64,000 nt of DNA from Kineothrix sp. IPX-CK (GTDB lineage Bacteria > Bacillota > Clostridia > Lachnospirales > Lachnospiraceae). Positions 1 through 10,180 of the stretch are shown piece by piece; position 1 is the stretch's first letter, and each line of letters opens with the position of its first letter. The notes under the pieces are model-generated. The model worked only from the letters and a program-made list of their open reading frames with translations, was not told the DNA's origin and ran no database searches. The stretch spans positions 620,001 through 684,000 of the forward strand of contig NZ_CP146256.1 of assembly GCF_039134705.1 (NCBI RefSeq). The letters run 5' to 3'. Made by a program: the position numbers and the translations under genes.

Positions 1-279
1 CTGTTTTTCCTCGCTATGTATGAGAAGAACGGTCAGCCCTTGGAAGTATTTTTGAATCAGTTTATTCAGGCGAATTTTGTTCGCCCTAAATACCGTCCCT
101 ATGAGACGGACAATCATTACGCAACAATTATGCGACAGATAGAAGCACAGAAGGAGGTAGAAAGAATTGTTTTTAGTTCGAAAGAAAGACAAGGATGTGG
201 AACTGGCGTTGCCGGAGCATCTTACGAAGGAAGAAAAGCGACAGGTAAAGGAAGTCATTCGAAAGATAAAAAAGAGTGA
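1..279 (+). CDS. PrgI-family conjugation protein, 3' part only
   Basis: The reading frame is open from the first base of the window, so the N-terminus lies upstream. The visible part reads FLAMYEKNGQPLEVFLNQF and then a charged tail. This resembles the C-terminus of PrgI-like membrane proteins that precede the VirB4 ATPase in Tn1549/CTn-type ICEs, where they are thought to be part of the mating channel. The frame runs 113 bases into the next gene, which is a long overlap. Assignment rests on local sequence plus gene order. Confidence 0.65.
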   Translation: MFFLAMYEKNGQPLEVFLNQFIQANFVRPKYRPYETDNHYATIMRQIEAQKEVERIVFSSKERQGCGTGVAGASYEGRKATGKGSHSKDKKE

Positions 280-2602
280 TGGAGTGCCCAGAACAGCTCA
301 GGAGAGTATCCCTTTCGAGAGGATGTTTCAGAATGGTATCTGCCGTGTAGGAAGCGATTACTACACCAAAACCATCCAGTTTCAGGACATCAATTATCAG
401 CTTGCATTGCAGGAGGATAAGACAGAGATTTTTGAGGAATGGTGTTCATTTCTTAACTTCTTTGACAGCTCCGTACACTTTGAATTGTCCTTTATGAACA
501 TGACAACGGATGCAGAAAGCTTTGAAAAGAGCATTGCAATTCCGCATAAGAAGGATGATTTCAATGGTGTCAGAGATGAGTATAGCACTATGCTTTTTCA
601 GCAGATGCAGGCAGGAAATAATGGTCTTACCAAGACCAAGTATTTGAGCTTTGGTATCAAGGCTACATCCATGAAGGAGGCAAAGCCCAGACTTAGCCAT
701 ATTGAAATGGATATCTTAAATAACTTTAAGCGTCTCGGTGTACGTGCCAAGAGTTTAAATGGGGAAGAGCGATTAGAGCTGATGCATACGCAGTTCCACA
801 TGGGAGATAATGAAAAGTTCCGTTTTGACTGGCGATGGCTTCCGGGAACCGGACTGAATGTAAAGGACTTTATTGCTCCAAGCGGATTTGGATTTAAGAA
901 TGGCAGAACCTTTCAGATGGGAGGTCTATACGGAGCGATGTCGTTTTTATCCATTACGGCATCGGATATCAGTGACAGAATGTTAGCTGATTTCCTCGGT
1001 ATGGAGTCCAACCTGATTATTTCCATGCATATTCAGTCTGTGGACCAGAATGAGGCGATTAAGACGGTTAAGCACACTATTACGGAGCTTGACAGGAGCA
1101 AGATTGAGGAGCAGAAGAAAGCTGTAAGAGCAGGATACGATATGGATATCATCCCTTCTGACCTTGCAACCTATGGCAGCGATGCGAAAGCACTGTTAAA
1201 AGAGTTGCAGAGTCAGAATGAGAGAATGTTCCTTTTAACATTCCTTGTGATGAATACCGGCAGAACTGAGCAGGAACTTGAAAATAATCTGTTTCAGGCA
1301 TCCAGCATTGCTCAGAAGCACAACTGCAATTTAATCAGACTGGATTATCAGCAGGAGCAGGGACTCATGAGTAGCCTGCCATTGGCGCATAACATGATTG
1401 ACATTAAGCGTGGTATGACTACCAGCAGCACTGCAATTTTCGTACCATTCACTACACAGGAATTATTCCAGCCGGATAAGGAATCTCTTTACTATGGTTT
1501 GAATGCACTTTCCAACAACCTGATTATGGTGGACAGAAAGAAGTTGAAAAATCCAAACGGACTAATCCTTGGTACACCGGGTTCTGGTAAGTCCTTCTCA
1601 GCCAAGCGAGAGATTGCAAATGCATTCCTTGTGACAGATGATGATGTAATTATCAGTGACCCTGAGTCAGAGTACAGTCCCTTGGTAGAACGTTTCGGAG
1701 GACAGGTTATCAAAATCAGTCCTACCAGTTCACAGTTTATCAATCCGATGGACATTAATATGAATTACTCAGATGATGATAACCCGATTGCTCTTAAGGC
1801 AGATTTTGTTTTATCCCTTTGTGAGTTAATCGTAGGCGGAAAGGAAGGTTTGCAGCCTATTGAGAAAACGGTAATCGACCGTTGTATCCGAAAGATTTAT
1901 CAGGGGTATTTTGAAAATCCGGTACCGGAGAACATGCCACTACTTGAGGATTTGTACAATGCACTGTTAGAGCAGGATGAAGCAGAGGCCAAACATGTAG
2001 CAACTGCTCTGGAAATCTATGTGCATGGTTCCTTAAATGTATTTAATCATCGTACCAACGTGGACATTACTAACAGACTTGTATGCTATGACATCAAGGA
2101 CTTAGGTAAGCAACTGAAAAAGATTGGTATGCTGGTTGTACAGGATCAGGTGTGGGGCAGAGTAACGGAGAACCGTTCCGCCGGTAAGTCAACCAGATAC
2201 TACATGGATGAGATGCACCTTTTGCTCCGTGATGAGCAGACCGCAGCTTACACCGTGGAAATCTGGAAGCGATTCAGAAAATGGGGTGGTATTCCGACCG
2301 GTATCACGCAGAACGTCAAAGACCTGCTGGCATCCAAGGAAGTGGAGAATATCTTTGAGAACTCCGACTTTATCTATATGCTCAATCAGGCAGTGGGAGA
2401 CAGACAAATCTTAGCGAAGCAGTTAAATATCAGTCCTCATCAGCTTTCGTATGTAACACATTCGGGAGAAGGTGAAGGGCTTTTATTTTATGGTAATGTC
2501 ATCCTGCCATTTGTGGACCGGTTCCCTACAGATCTTGAACTGTATCGTATCATGACAACCAAGCTTAATGAAGTGCAGGAAACAAAGAAGGAGCAGGCGT
2601 AA
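167..2602 (+). CDS. VirB4/TraE-like conjugation ATPase
   Basis: This is the ATPase that powers the type IV secretion channel of the ICE at the cytoplasmic membrane. The Walker A motif GTPGSGKSFS is at about residues 467-476 and the Walker B region YYMDEMHLLL at about 676-685. The 811-residue length is normal for VirB4 proteins of Tn1549-like elements. The start is a TTG at 167, chosen because AGGAGG lies at 152-157 with good spacing; it overlaps the preceding PrgI frame. The next gene starts at the base after the stop, so the two are probably co-translated. Confidence 0.93.
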   Translation: MFLVRKKDKDVELALPEHLTKEEKRQVKEVIRKIKKSDGVPRTAQESIPFERMFQNGICRVGSDYYTKTIQFQDINYQLALQEDKTEIFEEWCSFLNFFDSSVHFELSFMNMTTDAESFEKSIAIPHKKDDFNGVRDEYSTMLFQQMQAGNNGLTKTKYLSFGIKATSMKEAKPRLSHIEMDILNNFKRLGVRAKSLNGEERLELMHTQFHMGDNEKFRFDWRWLPGTGLNVKDFIAPSGFGFKNGRTFQMGGLYGAMSFLSITASDISDRMLADFLGMESNLIISMHIQSVDQNEAIKTVKHTITELDRSKIEEQKKAVRAGYDMDIIPSDLATYGSDAKALLKELQSQNERMFLLTFLVMNTGRTEQELENNLFQASSIAQKHNCNLIRLDYQQEQGLMSSLPLAHNMIDIKRGMTTSSTAIFVPFTTQELFQPDKESLYYGLNALSNNLIMVDRKKLKNPNGLILGTPGSGKSFSAKREIANAFLVTDDDVIISDPESEYSPLVERFGGQVIKISPTSSQFINPMDINMNYSDDDNPIALKADFVLSLCELIVGGKEGLQPIEKTVIDRCIRKIYQGYFENPVPENMPLLEDLYNALLEQDEAEAKHVATALEIYVHGSLNVFNHRTNVDITNRLVCYDIKDLGKQLKKIGMLVVQDQVWGRVTENRSAGKSTRYYMDEMHLLLRDEQTAAYTVEIWKRFRKWGGIPTGITQNVKDLLASKEVENIFENSDFIYMLNQAVGDRQILAKQLNISPHQLSYVTHSGEGEGLLFYGNVILPFVDRFPTDLELYRIMTTKLNEVQETKKEQA

Positions 2603-4351
2603 ATGAATGAAGAGAAAAAGAGTACAGGTACTCAGAAGTCCTCCCGTGCGACATCACAGAAGTCGCCGGGAGAGAAGCTCAAGAACGAACAGAGTGCCAG
2701 AGAGGCAGTTAGAAAGAAGCTAAGGTACGGTAAGAAGGATAATTCCCTAACCGTGGAGGAGAAAAAGAAGCTGAAAGCAAAGACTGCCCAGGGCAGGCGA
2801 ATGATTCAGGCAGAGACTGCGGTTAGCAGGAGAAGTAGCAGAGAATTGGATAAGCATAACGAAGATGAGAATGTCGGTACCGAAGCTGTTTCCAGAGGTT
2901 TAGATGCCACAGGACTCGTGGCGGAAAAGGCAAAGCTTGAACATTATGGGAAAAAGCTTCATAAGCGTACCGTAATACAGTCGGAGAAACTGGAGGCTAC
3001 CAAGAAAGAGACTTCCAAGGAGGCTGCAAAATCCATTCAAAAAAGCAGGATGAAGCGACAGGCAATAGATGCTTACCAGAAAAAGAAAGCCAAGGAAGCT
3101 GCCGGTGGAGCAGGAAGTCTTGGCAAGAAATTTGTGGACAAGGCTGGAGATATGGTTGGTCGTATCGGAGAATTTATTTCTGAGCATATTTTGCAGGATC
3201 CGAAGGTGCTTATTGTGGTCGGTATCATTGCATTATTGCTGATATTGATAATGTGCATGTTTTCCTCTTGTACGTTGATGGCAGGTGGTGTAAACAATTC
3301 CACGATTGCATCCAGTTACACTGCGGAGGATGATGTGATTCTTGCAGTAGATGCAGATTATACAGCATTGGAAGATGCATTGCAGGAAGAAGTAAACTCC
3401 ATCGAAATGGATTATCCGGGCTACGATGAGTACCGATATGAGCTTGCTGAAATCGGTCACAATCCGTATCAGCTGGCAGCTCTCTTGACAGTACTGTATG
3501 AAGATTATACGCAAAGAGAAGTACAGAGTGCTTTGCAGAGTATTTTTGATGCACAGTATGAGCTTACTGTTACGGAGATTGTGGAAATCCGAACGAGGAC
3601 GGAGACACGTACCAGATGGGAGCAACGAAGTAGAGTGGAAACCAGAACCGGCACAAGACTTGTGTGGGATGCGGATTCGAGAAGCTTTGTGGAAGAGGAA
3701 TATACTTATGAAGTGACCGTGTACTATTGGGTAGAGGTCGAGTACGAAGTGGAAGTAGAGTATGAGTATTACATTCTAAAGACAGTACTGACCAACACTA
3801 CGATGGATGCGGTGGTTCGTGGATACGGATTATCTGCGGATGAGATGGAGCGATATGAGATTCTGCTTGCTACCTATGGTAATAAAGCATATCTCTTTGG
3901 AGATGACATCTATAGCGTAGTGGACCCCGGCGATTATCAGGACTATGATGCTCCGGCAGAGTATCTGACTGATTTAGAATTTGGCAGGATGCTTCAATGT
4001 GCAGAGAAGTACCTTGGATATCCCTATGTGTGGGGTGGTTCTTCGCCATCCACCAGTTTTGATTGTTCGGGATTCATAAGCTATGTTATCAATAACTGCG
4101 GAAATGGATGGAATGTAGGCAGAAAGACAGCAAATGGATTGCTGGGATGTTGTACTACGGTATCAGCGTCGGATGCAAAGCCCGGAGATTTGATTTTCTT
4201 CCAAGGCACTTATAATACTTCTGGCGCAAGTCATGTAGGTATTTATGTGGGCGATGGTATGATGCTGCACTGCGGAAATCCGATTCAGTACACATCTATC
4301 AATACTGCCTATTGGCAGGAACATTTTTACACTTATGGAAGATTAAATTAG
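2603..4351 (+). CDS. CD1108-type conjugation protein with NlpC/P60 peptidase domain
   Basis: This is a 582-residue VirB1/CwlT-like protein, expected to open peptidoglycan for the mating channel. Residues 1-190 are very basic and charged (cytoplasmic or linker). A membrane segment (VLIVVGIIALLLILIMCMF) lies near 203-221, followed by an extracellular part with a Glu/Arg/Thr-rich stretch. The C-terminal NlpC/P60 domain begins near 465, with the catalytic Cys in FDCSGF (about 487) and His in SHVGIYVG (about 544). It follows virB4 directly, as in CTn-type ICEs. Confidence 0.9.
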   Translation: MNEEKKSTGTQKSSRATSQKSPGEKLKNEQSAREAVRKKLRYGKKDNSLTVEEKKKLKAKTAQGRRMIQAETAVSRRSSRELDKHNEDENVGTEAVSRGLDATGLVAEKAKLEHYGKKLHKRTVIQSEKLEATKKETSKEAAKSIQKSRMKRQAIDAYQKKKAKEAAGGAGSLGKKFVDKAGDMVGRIGEFISEHILQDPKVLIVVGIIALLLILIMCMFSSCTLMAGGVNNSTIASSYTAEDDVILAVDADYTALEDALQEEVNSIEMDYPGYDEYRYELAEIGHNPYQLAALLTVLYEDYTQREVQSALQSIFDAQYELTVTEIVEIRTRTETRTRWEQRSRVETRTGTRLVWDADSRSFVEEEYTYEVTVYYWVEVEYEVEVEYEYYILKTVLTNTTMDAVVRGYGLSADEMERYEILLATYGNKAYLFGDDIYSVVDPGDYQDYDAPAEYLTDLEFGRMLQCAEKYLGYPYVWGGSSPSTSFDCSGFISYVINNCGNGWNVGRKTANGLLGCCTTVSASDAKPGDLIFFQGTYNTSGASHVGIYVGDGMMLHCGNPIQYTSINTAYWQEHFYTYGRLN

Positions 4352-4352
4352 G

Positions 4353-4376
4353 CTCCCGGTCTTCGGGAGCTTTTTC
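4353..4376 (+). terminator. Rho-independent terminator after the NlpC/P60 gene
   Basis: The stem GCTCCCGG / CGGGAGC with a TCTT loop is followed by TTTTT. It lies between the NlpC/P60 gene and the DUF4315 gene and may reduce read-through within the conjugation operon. Confidence 0.75.
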
Positions 4377-4395
4377 AATGGAAGGAGAAAAGCGC

Positions 4396-4707
4396 ATGTA
4401 TGAAAAGTTAGATAAGCTTCGTGCTGAATTAGACCGTGCAAAGCAGCGTAGAGCAGATGCAGACGCAAAGGTAAAGCAGCTGGAGCAGAAGTTAAGAGAA
4501 GCAGAGAATACACAGATTCTTGCGGATGTAGGTGCACTTAAGCTTACACCGGAGCAGTTGGCACAGTTTTTACAGATGGCTGCAAGCGGACAGCTTCCCA
4601 TGGCACAAAACGGTACGGTAGCAAATGCTACACCGGTACCGGCTACAGTACAGGAAAACAATGATGATTACGAGGAAAGTGAGGATTTTAACGATGAAGA
4701 GATTTAG
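4396..4707 (+). CDS. DUF4315-family ICE protein
   Basis: A 103-residue, mostly helical protein: a coiled-coil of Lys/Glu/Gln repeats up to about residue 45, then [19 protein letters not shown] and an acidic tail. The family is a standard member of Tn1549-like transfer modules, with no established biochemical role. The start at 4396 is chosen over an upstream in-frame ATG because AAGGAG lies at 4382-4387. It overlaps the next gene by 14 bases. Confidence 0.8.
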   Translation: MYEKLDKLRAELDRAKQRRADADAKVKQLEQKLREAENTQILADVGALKLTPEQLAQFLQMAASGQLPMAQNGTVANATPVPATVQENNDDYEESEDFNDEEI

Positions 4708-5848
4708 TATTGGAAAGAAGTTTAGCGGAGTGATTGCTCTTGCTACAGCATTTATGGTGGGCACAACACCTATGACAGCTTTTGCACAGGCAAATGATAC
4801 TACCGAAGAGGTGATTGTGGAAACAAAGGTGCAGGAGAGCAATGTGGCTGTTGGAGCAGATGAAAATGTGGTCGACACAAGCGTATCCGGCAATAGTGTG
4901 GAAGCGGATGCATCTGAGGATACAGAGCTTGCTTATCGCTACACAGTAAATGAAGACGGTAGTGTTGTTTTCAATTTTAACGGCGAGGAATATGTTTATG
5001 GTGCAGAGGAGGACCCTACAGGAGTTGTTGCATCTGGAGTATCCCGATTGAATGTAAGAACGGGAGCAGGAATGGATTATGAAGTAATTGACCAGCTTCG
5101 AGCAGGCGAGGAGGTTGTCGTTATCGGTACCGAGGGTAATTGGTATCAGATAATTGTACCGGAAAAGACCGGCTATGTTCACAGAGACTATCTGGACGTG
5201 GTGGAGACTGCAACTAATGAAACAGATGCAGCACTTCTTAAGATGTTCATGATGATGTTTATGGACGCTATGAACAATACAGAGGATGTGAGCTGCGCAT
5301 TAACACCGGATGGAAATCTTACTTTAGTGGATGATTATGGTTCCGCAGATAAGAGCGGTAAGCAGTTTATTACTGTGACTACTAAGGCAGGTAATTACTT
5401 TTATATCATCATCGACCGTGATGATGAAGGAAATGAAACTGTGCACTTCCTTAATCTGGTGGATGAAGCGGATTTGCTTTCCTTGATGGATGAAGAGGAA
5501 GCACATCAGTATATTGATTCTTCTACACAGGAAGTAACTGTACCGGAAGCAACACCTACTCCTGATGTGATTGAGGAGCCGACAGAGGAACCGAGTACAG
5601 AAGAACCTACTGAAGAGGAACCTGCGAAAAGTAATACTGGTGCTCTGTTGCTCTTGATATTAGTTGCTGTGGGTGGTGCAGGTGGATACTTCTTCCTTAA
5701 GAAGAACAAGGCAAAGGAAACCAAGAATACGCTTCCAGACCCTGACTTCGATTACAACGAGGATGAAGAGGATTATCTTGCAGGACTTGCAGAGGACGAT
5801 GAGGATATTGCTGTTGAATTCGATGAGGACTTAAACGACGAGGAATAA
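4694..5848 (+). CDS. DUF4366-family exported membrane protein with SH3b domain
   Basis: A 384-residue protein with an N-terminal signal peptide (basic start, hydrophobic core, cleavage near AFAQA). A bacterial SH3-like domain lies at about residues 112-175 ([16 protein letters not shown]). The DUF4366 region follows, then a Pro/Thr/Glu spacer, a C-terminal membrane helix ([19 protein letters not shown]) and a very acidic cytoplasmic tail. It probably sits on the cell surface as part of the mating apparatus. DUF4315 then DUF4366 is the usual order in Tn1549-like ICEs. Confidence 0.85.
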   Translation: MKRFSIGKKFSGVIALATAFMVGTTPMTAFAQANDTTEEVIVETKVQESNVAVGADENVVDTSVSGNSVEADASEDTELAYRYTVNEDGSVVFNFNGEEYVYGAEEDPTGVVASGVSRLNVRTGAGMDYEVIDQLRAGEEVVVIGTEGNWYQIIVPEKTGYVHRDYLDVVETATNETDAALLKMFMMMFMDAMNNTEDVSCALTPDGNLTLVDDYGSADKSGKQFITVTTKAGNYFYIIIDRDDEGNETVHFLNLVDEADLLSLMDEEEAHQYIDSSTQEVTVPEATPTPDVIEEPTEEPSTEEPTEEEPAKSNTGALLLLILVAVGGAGGYFFLKKNKAKETKNTLPDPDFDYNEDEEDYLAGLAEDDEDIAVEFDEDLNDEE

Positions 5849-5857
5849 TTTGTTCAG

Positions 5858-5889
5858 GAAAGGGTGGCAAAAGCTACCCTTTCTTTGCA
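5858..5889 (+). terminator. Terminator-like hairpin
   Basis: The stem AAAGGGTGGC / GCTACCCTTT with an AAAA loop is followed by CTTTG. It separates the DUF4366 gene from the next small gene. The U-tract is weak, so this could be an attenuator rather than a full terminator. Confidence 0.5.
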
Positions 5890-5902
5890 GGAAGGAGCGT
5901 AT

Positions 5903-6061
5903 ATGGGAAAGAAATCAAGATATGCAGGATATTACAAGGCAGTGTTGAAACAGAAAAAGAAACCGGTACATTCTACACAGAAGTCAATTCTTGGCAGATT
6001 AAAACAACTTAAGAATCGGGATTTTGTGATGAATGTGCCTATCGGAGAAGAAAATGAGTAG
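5903..6061 (+). CDS. Small basic ICE protein of unknown function
   Basis: A 52-residue, strongly basic protein (MGKKSRYAGYYKAVLKQKKK). It has a good ribosome site (GAAGGAG at 5891-5897) and a stop that overlaps the start of the RadC/ArdC-like gene by 8 bases. No domain is recognised. The charge suggests nucleic acid binding, which is only inference. The shared spacing pattern supports a real gene. Confidence 0.6.
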   Translation: MGKKSRYAGYYKAVLKQKKKPVHSTQKSILGRLKQLKNRDFVMNVPIGEENE

Positions 6062-8096
6062 TAAACATTTTTACTTAAACAATGTTGCAATCCGGTTGGT
6101 AAAGGAGCCTCCTCTTCATAGCGATTATCCCTTAGATAATCCCGGAGCTGTTGTGAAGCTTATGGCAGAGACTTTGAAGGACTATGACAGAGAAGTATTT
6201 GCTGTTATTAATTTGCAGGCAGATCTTAGACCTATCAATGTGAATATCGTAAGCGTGGGAGCATTGGAACAATCCTTGGTGCATCCAAGAGAAGTGTTAA
6301 AATCAACCATACTTTCCAATGCTTCCTGCGTGATGCTTTGTCATAACCATCCATCCGGACGATTGTCGCCAAGCAAGGAAGATATCGCTGTAACAGACAG
6401 GCTGGCGCAGGTGTGCGGCCTATTGGGTGTGCGACTGGTGGAACATGTGATAGTGGGGCGTGGAGAGGAATATTATTCCTTTCATGAAAAGGGAGTAATG
6501 CCAATACCAGAGATTAAATTTACAACAGATTTAAGCAACATAGAGCTAGGAGGTATGAAAGTGGCAGAGACAACAACAGAAATGAAAGCAGCAATGAAGG
6601 TAAGCTTTACCGTTGCTGAATGTGGAGAATTTCATGATATGGGCGAGTATCATGAGAATGTGGGAAACGTAAAGGAAGCATTAGAAATCTTTAAGCAGAT
6701 TCCGGATGACAGAATGCATGGAATTCCTACGATTGGTATTCGTGTGACGGATACGGAGCATCCCGAGATTTTTACAGAGATTGATATTGCAAATGCAAAG
6801 TTCATTGATATGGATGTGTTAGGGTATGTGCCTGAAATCAGAGACAATAAATCGGCGCAGTATGCTATTGCAGAACTTATTCATGCAATGCCGGAGGCTG
6901 AGGTTCGTGGAGAAGTTCCCAAGGAAATTCAGAAGAAGGTACAGATGATTGAGTCAAGGGAGAAGCAGGCTGACCAGCTGAAAGAGATTACAGATAAGTT
7001 AGAGCAAGGTGTAGCAGAGGTTTTCTCTAGTGATAAATATAAGCAGTTCCTTGATACGATGGCGAAGTTCCCGAGGTATTCCGTGAATAATAACATCCTT
7101 ATCATGATGCAGAAGCCTGATGCGCAGATTTGTCAGAGCTTTACCGGATGGAAAGAGATGGGGCGTTTCGTAAAGAAGGGCGAAAAGGGTATTAAGATTA
7201 TTGCACCAGCACCATATACCATTCAGAGAGAGCAGAATAAATTAGATGAGAGTGGCAGACCGATGATGGACCATGACGGCGAGCCGATTATGGAAAGCGT
7301 AGAAATTAAAATCAATGCATTCAAGGTGGTAAGCACCTTTGATGTAAGCCAGACTGATGGTAAGGAGCTTCCGAGTCTTGGTGTGGATGAATTGATGGGA
7401 AGTGTGGACGGATACGGTACATTCTTTGAAGCTTTGAAACAGAGTTGTCCGGTGCCTATGACTTTTGAGGACATTCCCGCTGGAGCAAAGGGATTTTACA
7501 GTCAGACGGAAAAAAGAATTGCCATTCAGGAAGGGATGAGCGAGGTGCAGACGGTTAAGACGGCTATTCATGAAATGGCGCATCAGAAGCTTCATGCAAT
7601 CGAGCTTGGTAATAGGGATTTGAACAGGAATAGTAAAGAGGTAGAAGCGGAAAGTGTGGCATATACCGTATGCCAGCACTACGGCATTGATACTTCTGAC
7701 TATTCCTTTTCTTATGTAGCAGGCTGGTCCGAGGGTAAAGAGATGCCGGAGCTGAAAGCATCCCTTGATACTATCCGTAGAGCTGCATCTGAAATGATTT
7801 CGTCTATTGATGAGAAGATTGAGGAGCTGATGTCACAGAAGACACAGGAACAGGCTGTGGAACAGTCTGAGAGTGTCACTGATGACAAAGTGGATAGGAA
7901 GGAGCAGTTGCAGGAGCTTTTGAAATCTACGGCGGAGCAGTTATCACCGGAGGCAAAGAAGCCGGAAACAAAGGAAAAGGCAGAAACTAAGCCTAAGAAA
8001 ACGTCCGTAAAGTCCAAGCTTAAGGAAGGTAAGGAAAAGGTGGCGAAGACACCTGCAAAGAAAACAAAGGAGAAGGAGGCTTTAGTCTTTGTATAA
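6054..8096 (+). CDS. RadC-like JAB domain plus ArdC-like antirestriction fusion
   Basis: A 680-residue multidomain protein. Residues 1-165 form a RadC/JAB-type domain with the metal motif HNHPSGRLSPSKED near residue 98. Residues 185-300 look like an ICE-associated domain of the YodL/ArdA-partner kind (uncertain). From about 305 an ArdC N-terminal ssDNA-binding domain follows (FPRYSVNNNILIMMQKP), with a zincin-type HEMAHQKLH near 505. The Lys/Glu-rich tail is probably disordered. ArdC proteins protect incoming single-stranded DNA from restriction. The start ATG at 6054 overlaps the small gene upstream; the end overlaps topB by 8 bases. Confidence 0.82.
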   Translation: MSSKHFYLNNVAIRLVKEPPLHSDYPLDNPGAVVKLMAETLKDYDREVFAVINLQADLRPINVNIVSVGALEQSLVHPREVLKSTILSNASCVMLCHNHPSGRLSPSKEDIAVTDRLAQVCGLLGVRLVEHVIVGRGEEYYSFHEKGVMPIPEIKFTTDLSNIELGGMKVAETTTEMKAAMKVSFTVAECGEFHDMGEYHENVGNVKEALEIFKQIPDDRMHGIPTIGIRVTDTEHPEIFTEIDIANAKFIDMDVLGYVPEIRDNKSAQYAIAELIHAMPEAEVRGEVPKEIQKKVQMIESREKQADQLKEITDKLEQGVAEVFSSDKYKQFLDTMAKFPRYSVNNNILIMMQKPDAQICQSFTGWKEMGRFVKKGEKGIKIIAPAPYTIQREQNKLDESGRPMMDHDGEPIMESVEIKINAFKVVSTFDVSQTDGKELPSLGVDELMGSVDGYGTFFEALKQSCPVPMTFEDIPAGAKGFYSQTEKRIAIQEGMSEVQTVKTAIHEMAHQKLHAIELGNRDLNRNSKEVEAESVAYTVCQHYGIDTSDYSFSYVAGWSEGKEMPELKASLDTIRRAASEMISSIDEKIEELMSQKTQEQAVEQSESVTDDKVDRKEQLQELLKSTAEQLSPEAKKPETKEKAETKPKKTSVKSKLKEGKEKVAKTPAKKTKEKEALVFV

Positions 8097-10176
8097 ATTA
8101 GTAATTGCAGAAAAGCCGTCGGTGGCACAGTCCATTGCAAAAGTAATTGGTGCAACCAATCGACAGGACGGTTATCTTGAAGGAAACGGATATTTGGTCA
8201 GCTGGTGTGTGGGACATCTGGTAGAGCTTGCGGAGCCGGAGTTCTACGATGAGAAATACAGCAAGTGGAGATACGAAGACCTTCCGATTTTACCTGAGCA
8301 GTGGGAGTATCAGGTATCGGAAGCGACCAGAAAGCAGTTTAAAATTTTGAAGGACTTGATGAAGAGCAGCGATGTGGAAAGTCTCATCGAAGCGACGGAT
8401 GCCGGGCGTGAGGGAGAGCTGATTTTCCGCTTGGTGTATCATCAGGCAGGCTGTAAAAAGCCGTTTGAGAGACTTTGGATTTCATCCATGGAAGATAAGG
8501 CGATAGAAGAGGGATTTGCGAATTTGAAGCCGGGAACTGAATATGATGCTTTGTATGAAGCCGCCATTTGCCGAGAGCGTGCCGACTGGATTGTTGGAAT
8601 GAACGCTACCCGGCTTTTTTCAACCCTTTATGGCCAGACACTTAACGTAGGACGAGTGATGACGCCTACCCTTGCAATGCTTGTCACGCGAGAGGCAGAG
8701 ATTAGTGGATTTAAGCCAGAGCTCTTTTATACGATTGCCATTACTGTCGGTGGTGTAAAAGCCACCGGCGAGCGCATTATGGATAAGAATGAGGCTATGG
8801 CAGTGTTGCAAAAAGTAAAGGATGCAGAGAAAGCAGTGATTCGGAAAAACCGAACAACTGAAAAGCAGGAAAAGGCACCGCAACTTTATGACCTGACCAA
8901 TTTGCAGAGAGAAGCAAATAAACTGATGGGCTTTACGGCTCAGCAGACTTTGGATTACGCCCAGAGCCTTTATGAAAAGAAGCTTATCACTTATCCGAGA
9001 ACGGACAGCAGATTTTTAACAGAGGATATGGAAGCATCACTTCCGGCACTTGCAACAAAGATGGCCGATAAGTTCGGTTATCATGGCGCGCTTCCTATGA
9101 ATTGCAGGCAGGTCATCAACAATAAAAAGGTAACAGACCATCATGCGATTATCCCTACCGTGAATGTGCATGAAGTAGCATTTGGAGAGCTGCCAAGCGG
9201 AGAGCAGAAGATTCTTAGCATGGTAGTGGCAAGACTTCTTGCCGGTATCGGGGAACCTCATGTGATTGCAGAGACCGAATTGGAATTTGATTGCGCCGGA
9301 TATCCCTTCAAAGCGAAAGCAAAACAGGTTGTTAAAAACAGCTGGAAGGATGTAGTGGAGTGGATTCTTGGAGGCAAAAAGAAGAAGGATGGCGATTCGG
9401 ATGAGGATAAGATTTTGCAGAGTCTGGATTTCTTCCAAGAAGGAAAATCTATTCCGGCAAGGGAACCGGAGTGCAAGGAAGGGAAGACATCGCCGAAAAA
9501 GCATTTTACGGAAGATACTCTCCTTAGCGCGATGGAGCATGCCAGCGCAGATGAGATGCCAGAGGATGCAGAGCATAAGGGTATCGGTACTCCTGCTACA
9601 AGAGCCGGTGTGATAGAGAAGCTGGTGCGTATCGGTTTTGTGGAAAGAAAGGGCGACAAAAAGTCCATGTCCCTGATTCCTACGCATAAGGGAACTGCAC
9701 TGATTACGGTTATGCCGGAGCAGATTCAGTCCGCATCCATGACAGCGGATTGGGAAGAGAAGCTGATCAAAATTGAGCGTGGCAACTTTTCATCCGGTGC
9801 ATTTATTACAGAGATTAGCGAGATGATAACGGAGCTGGTGCAGACCTATAAAGTAATCGAGGATGCAGAGGTTTTGATGAAGCCGGTGCAGGAACCGATG
9901 GGAATTTGTCCTTGCTGCGGAAAAACTGTGGTGGAAAAAAGTAAAGGATTCTTCTGTGAGAGTGGAGATTTTGCGTTATGGAAGAATAATAAATTTTTTG
10001 ATGCTCTTGGAAAGAAGCTGACCAAGCAGATAGCAGAGAAACTTATCAAGGATGGTAAGATGAAGCTGAAAGGCTGCAAGAGTGCAAAGACCGGCAAGAC
10101 CTATGATTGCACTGTGGTAATGACGGTAGAAGATGGGAGATGTAATTTTCGTCTTGAATTCGACAACGGGAGGTAA
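8089..10176 (+). CDS. topB: DNA topoisomerase III (type IA), ICE-encoded
   Basis: A 695-residue type IA topoisomerase. The TOPRIM domain starts at residue 1 (LVIAEKPSVAQSIAKVIGA, with EATDAGREGELIFR near 102-115). The active-site Tyr lies in LITYPRTDSRFL near residue 302. A C-terminal CxxC motif (GICPCCGKTVVEKSKGFFC) may bind zinc. Such enzymes are standard cargo of Tn1549-like ICEs and relax DNA during transfer or replication. The start is TTG at 8089 behind AAGGAGAAGGAGG; an ATG is absent at this place. Confidence 0.95.
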   Translation: MYKLVIAEKPSVAQSIAKVIGATNRQDGYLEGNGYLVSWCVGHLVELAEPEFYDEKYSKWRYEDLPILPEQWEYQVSEATRKQFKILKDLMKSSDVESLIEATDAGREGELIFRLVYHQAGCKKPFERLWISSMEDKAIEEGFANLKPGTEYDALYEAAICRERADWIVGMNATRLFSTLYGQTLNVGRVMTPTLAMLVTREAEISGFKPELFYTIAITVGGVKATGERIMDKNEAMAVLQKVKDAEKAVIRKNRTTEKQEKAPQLYDLTNLQREANKLMGFTAQQTLDYAQSLYEKKLITYPRTDSRFLTEDMEASLPALATKMADKFGYHGALPMNCRQVINNKKVTDHHAIIPTVNVHEVAFGELPSGEQKILSMVVARLLAGIGEPHVIAETELEFDCAGYPFKAKAKQVVKNSWKDVVEWILGGKKKKDGDSDEDKILQSLDFFQEGKSIPAREPECKEGKTSPKKHFTEDTLLSAMEHASADEMPEDAEHKGIGTPATRAGVIEKLVRIGFVERKGDKKSMSLIPTHKGTALITVMPEQIQSASMTADWEEKLIKIERGNFSSGAFITEISEMITELVQTYKVIEDAEVLMKPVQEPMGICPCCGKTVVEKSKGFFCESGDFALWKNNKFFDALGKKLTKQIAEKLIKDGKMKLKGCKSAKTGKTYDCTVVMTVEDGRCNFRLEFDNGR

Positions 10177-10180
10177 TGAA

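Noticed and set aside
9037..9687. A 216-codon minus-strand open frame
   Set aside because: Antisense shadow of topB.
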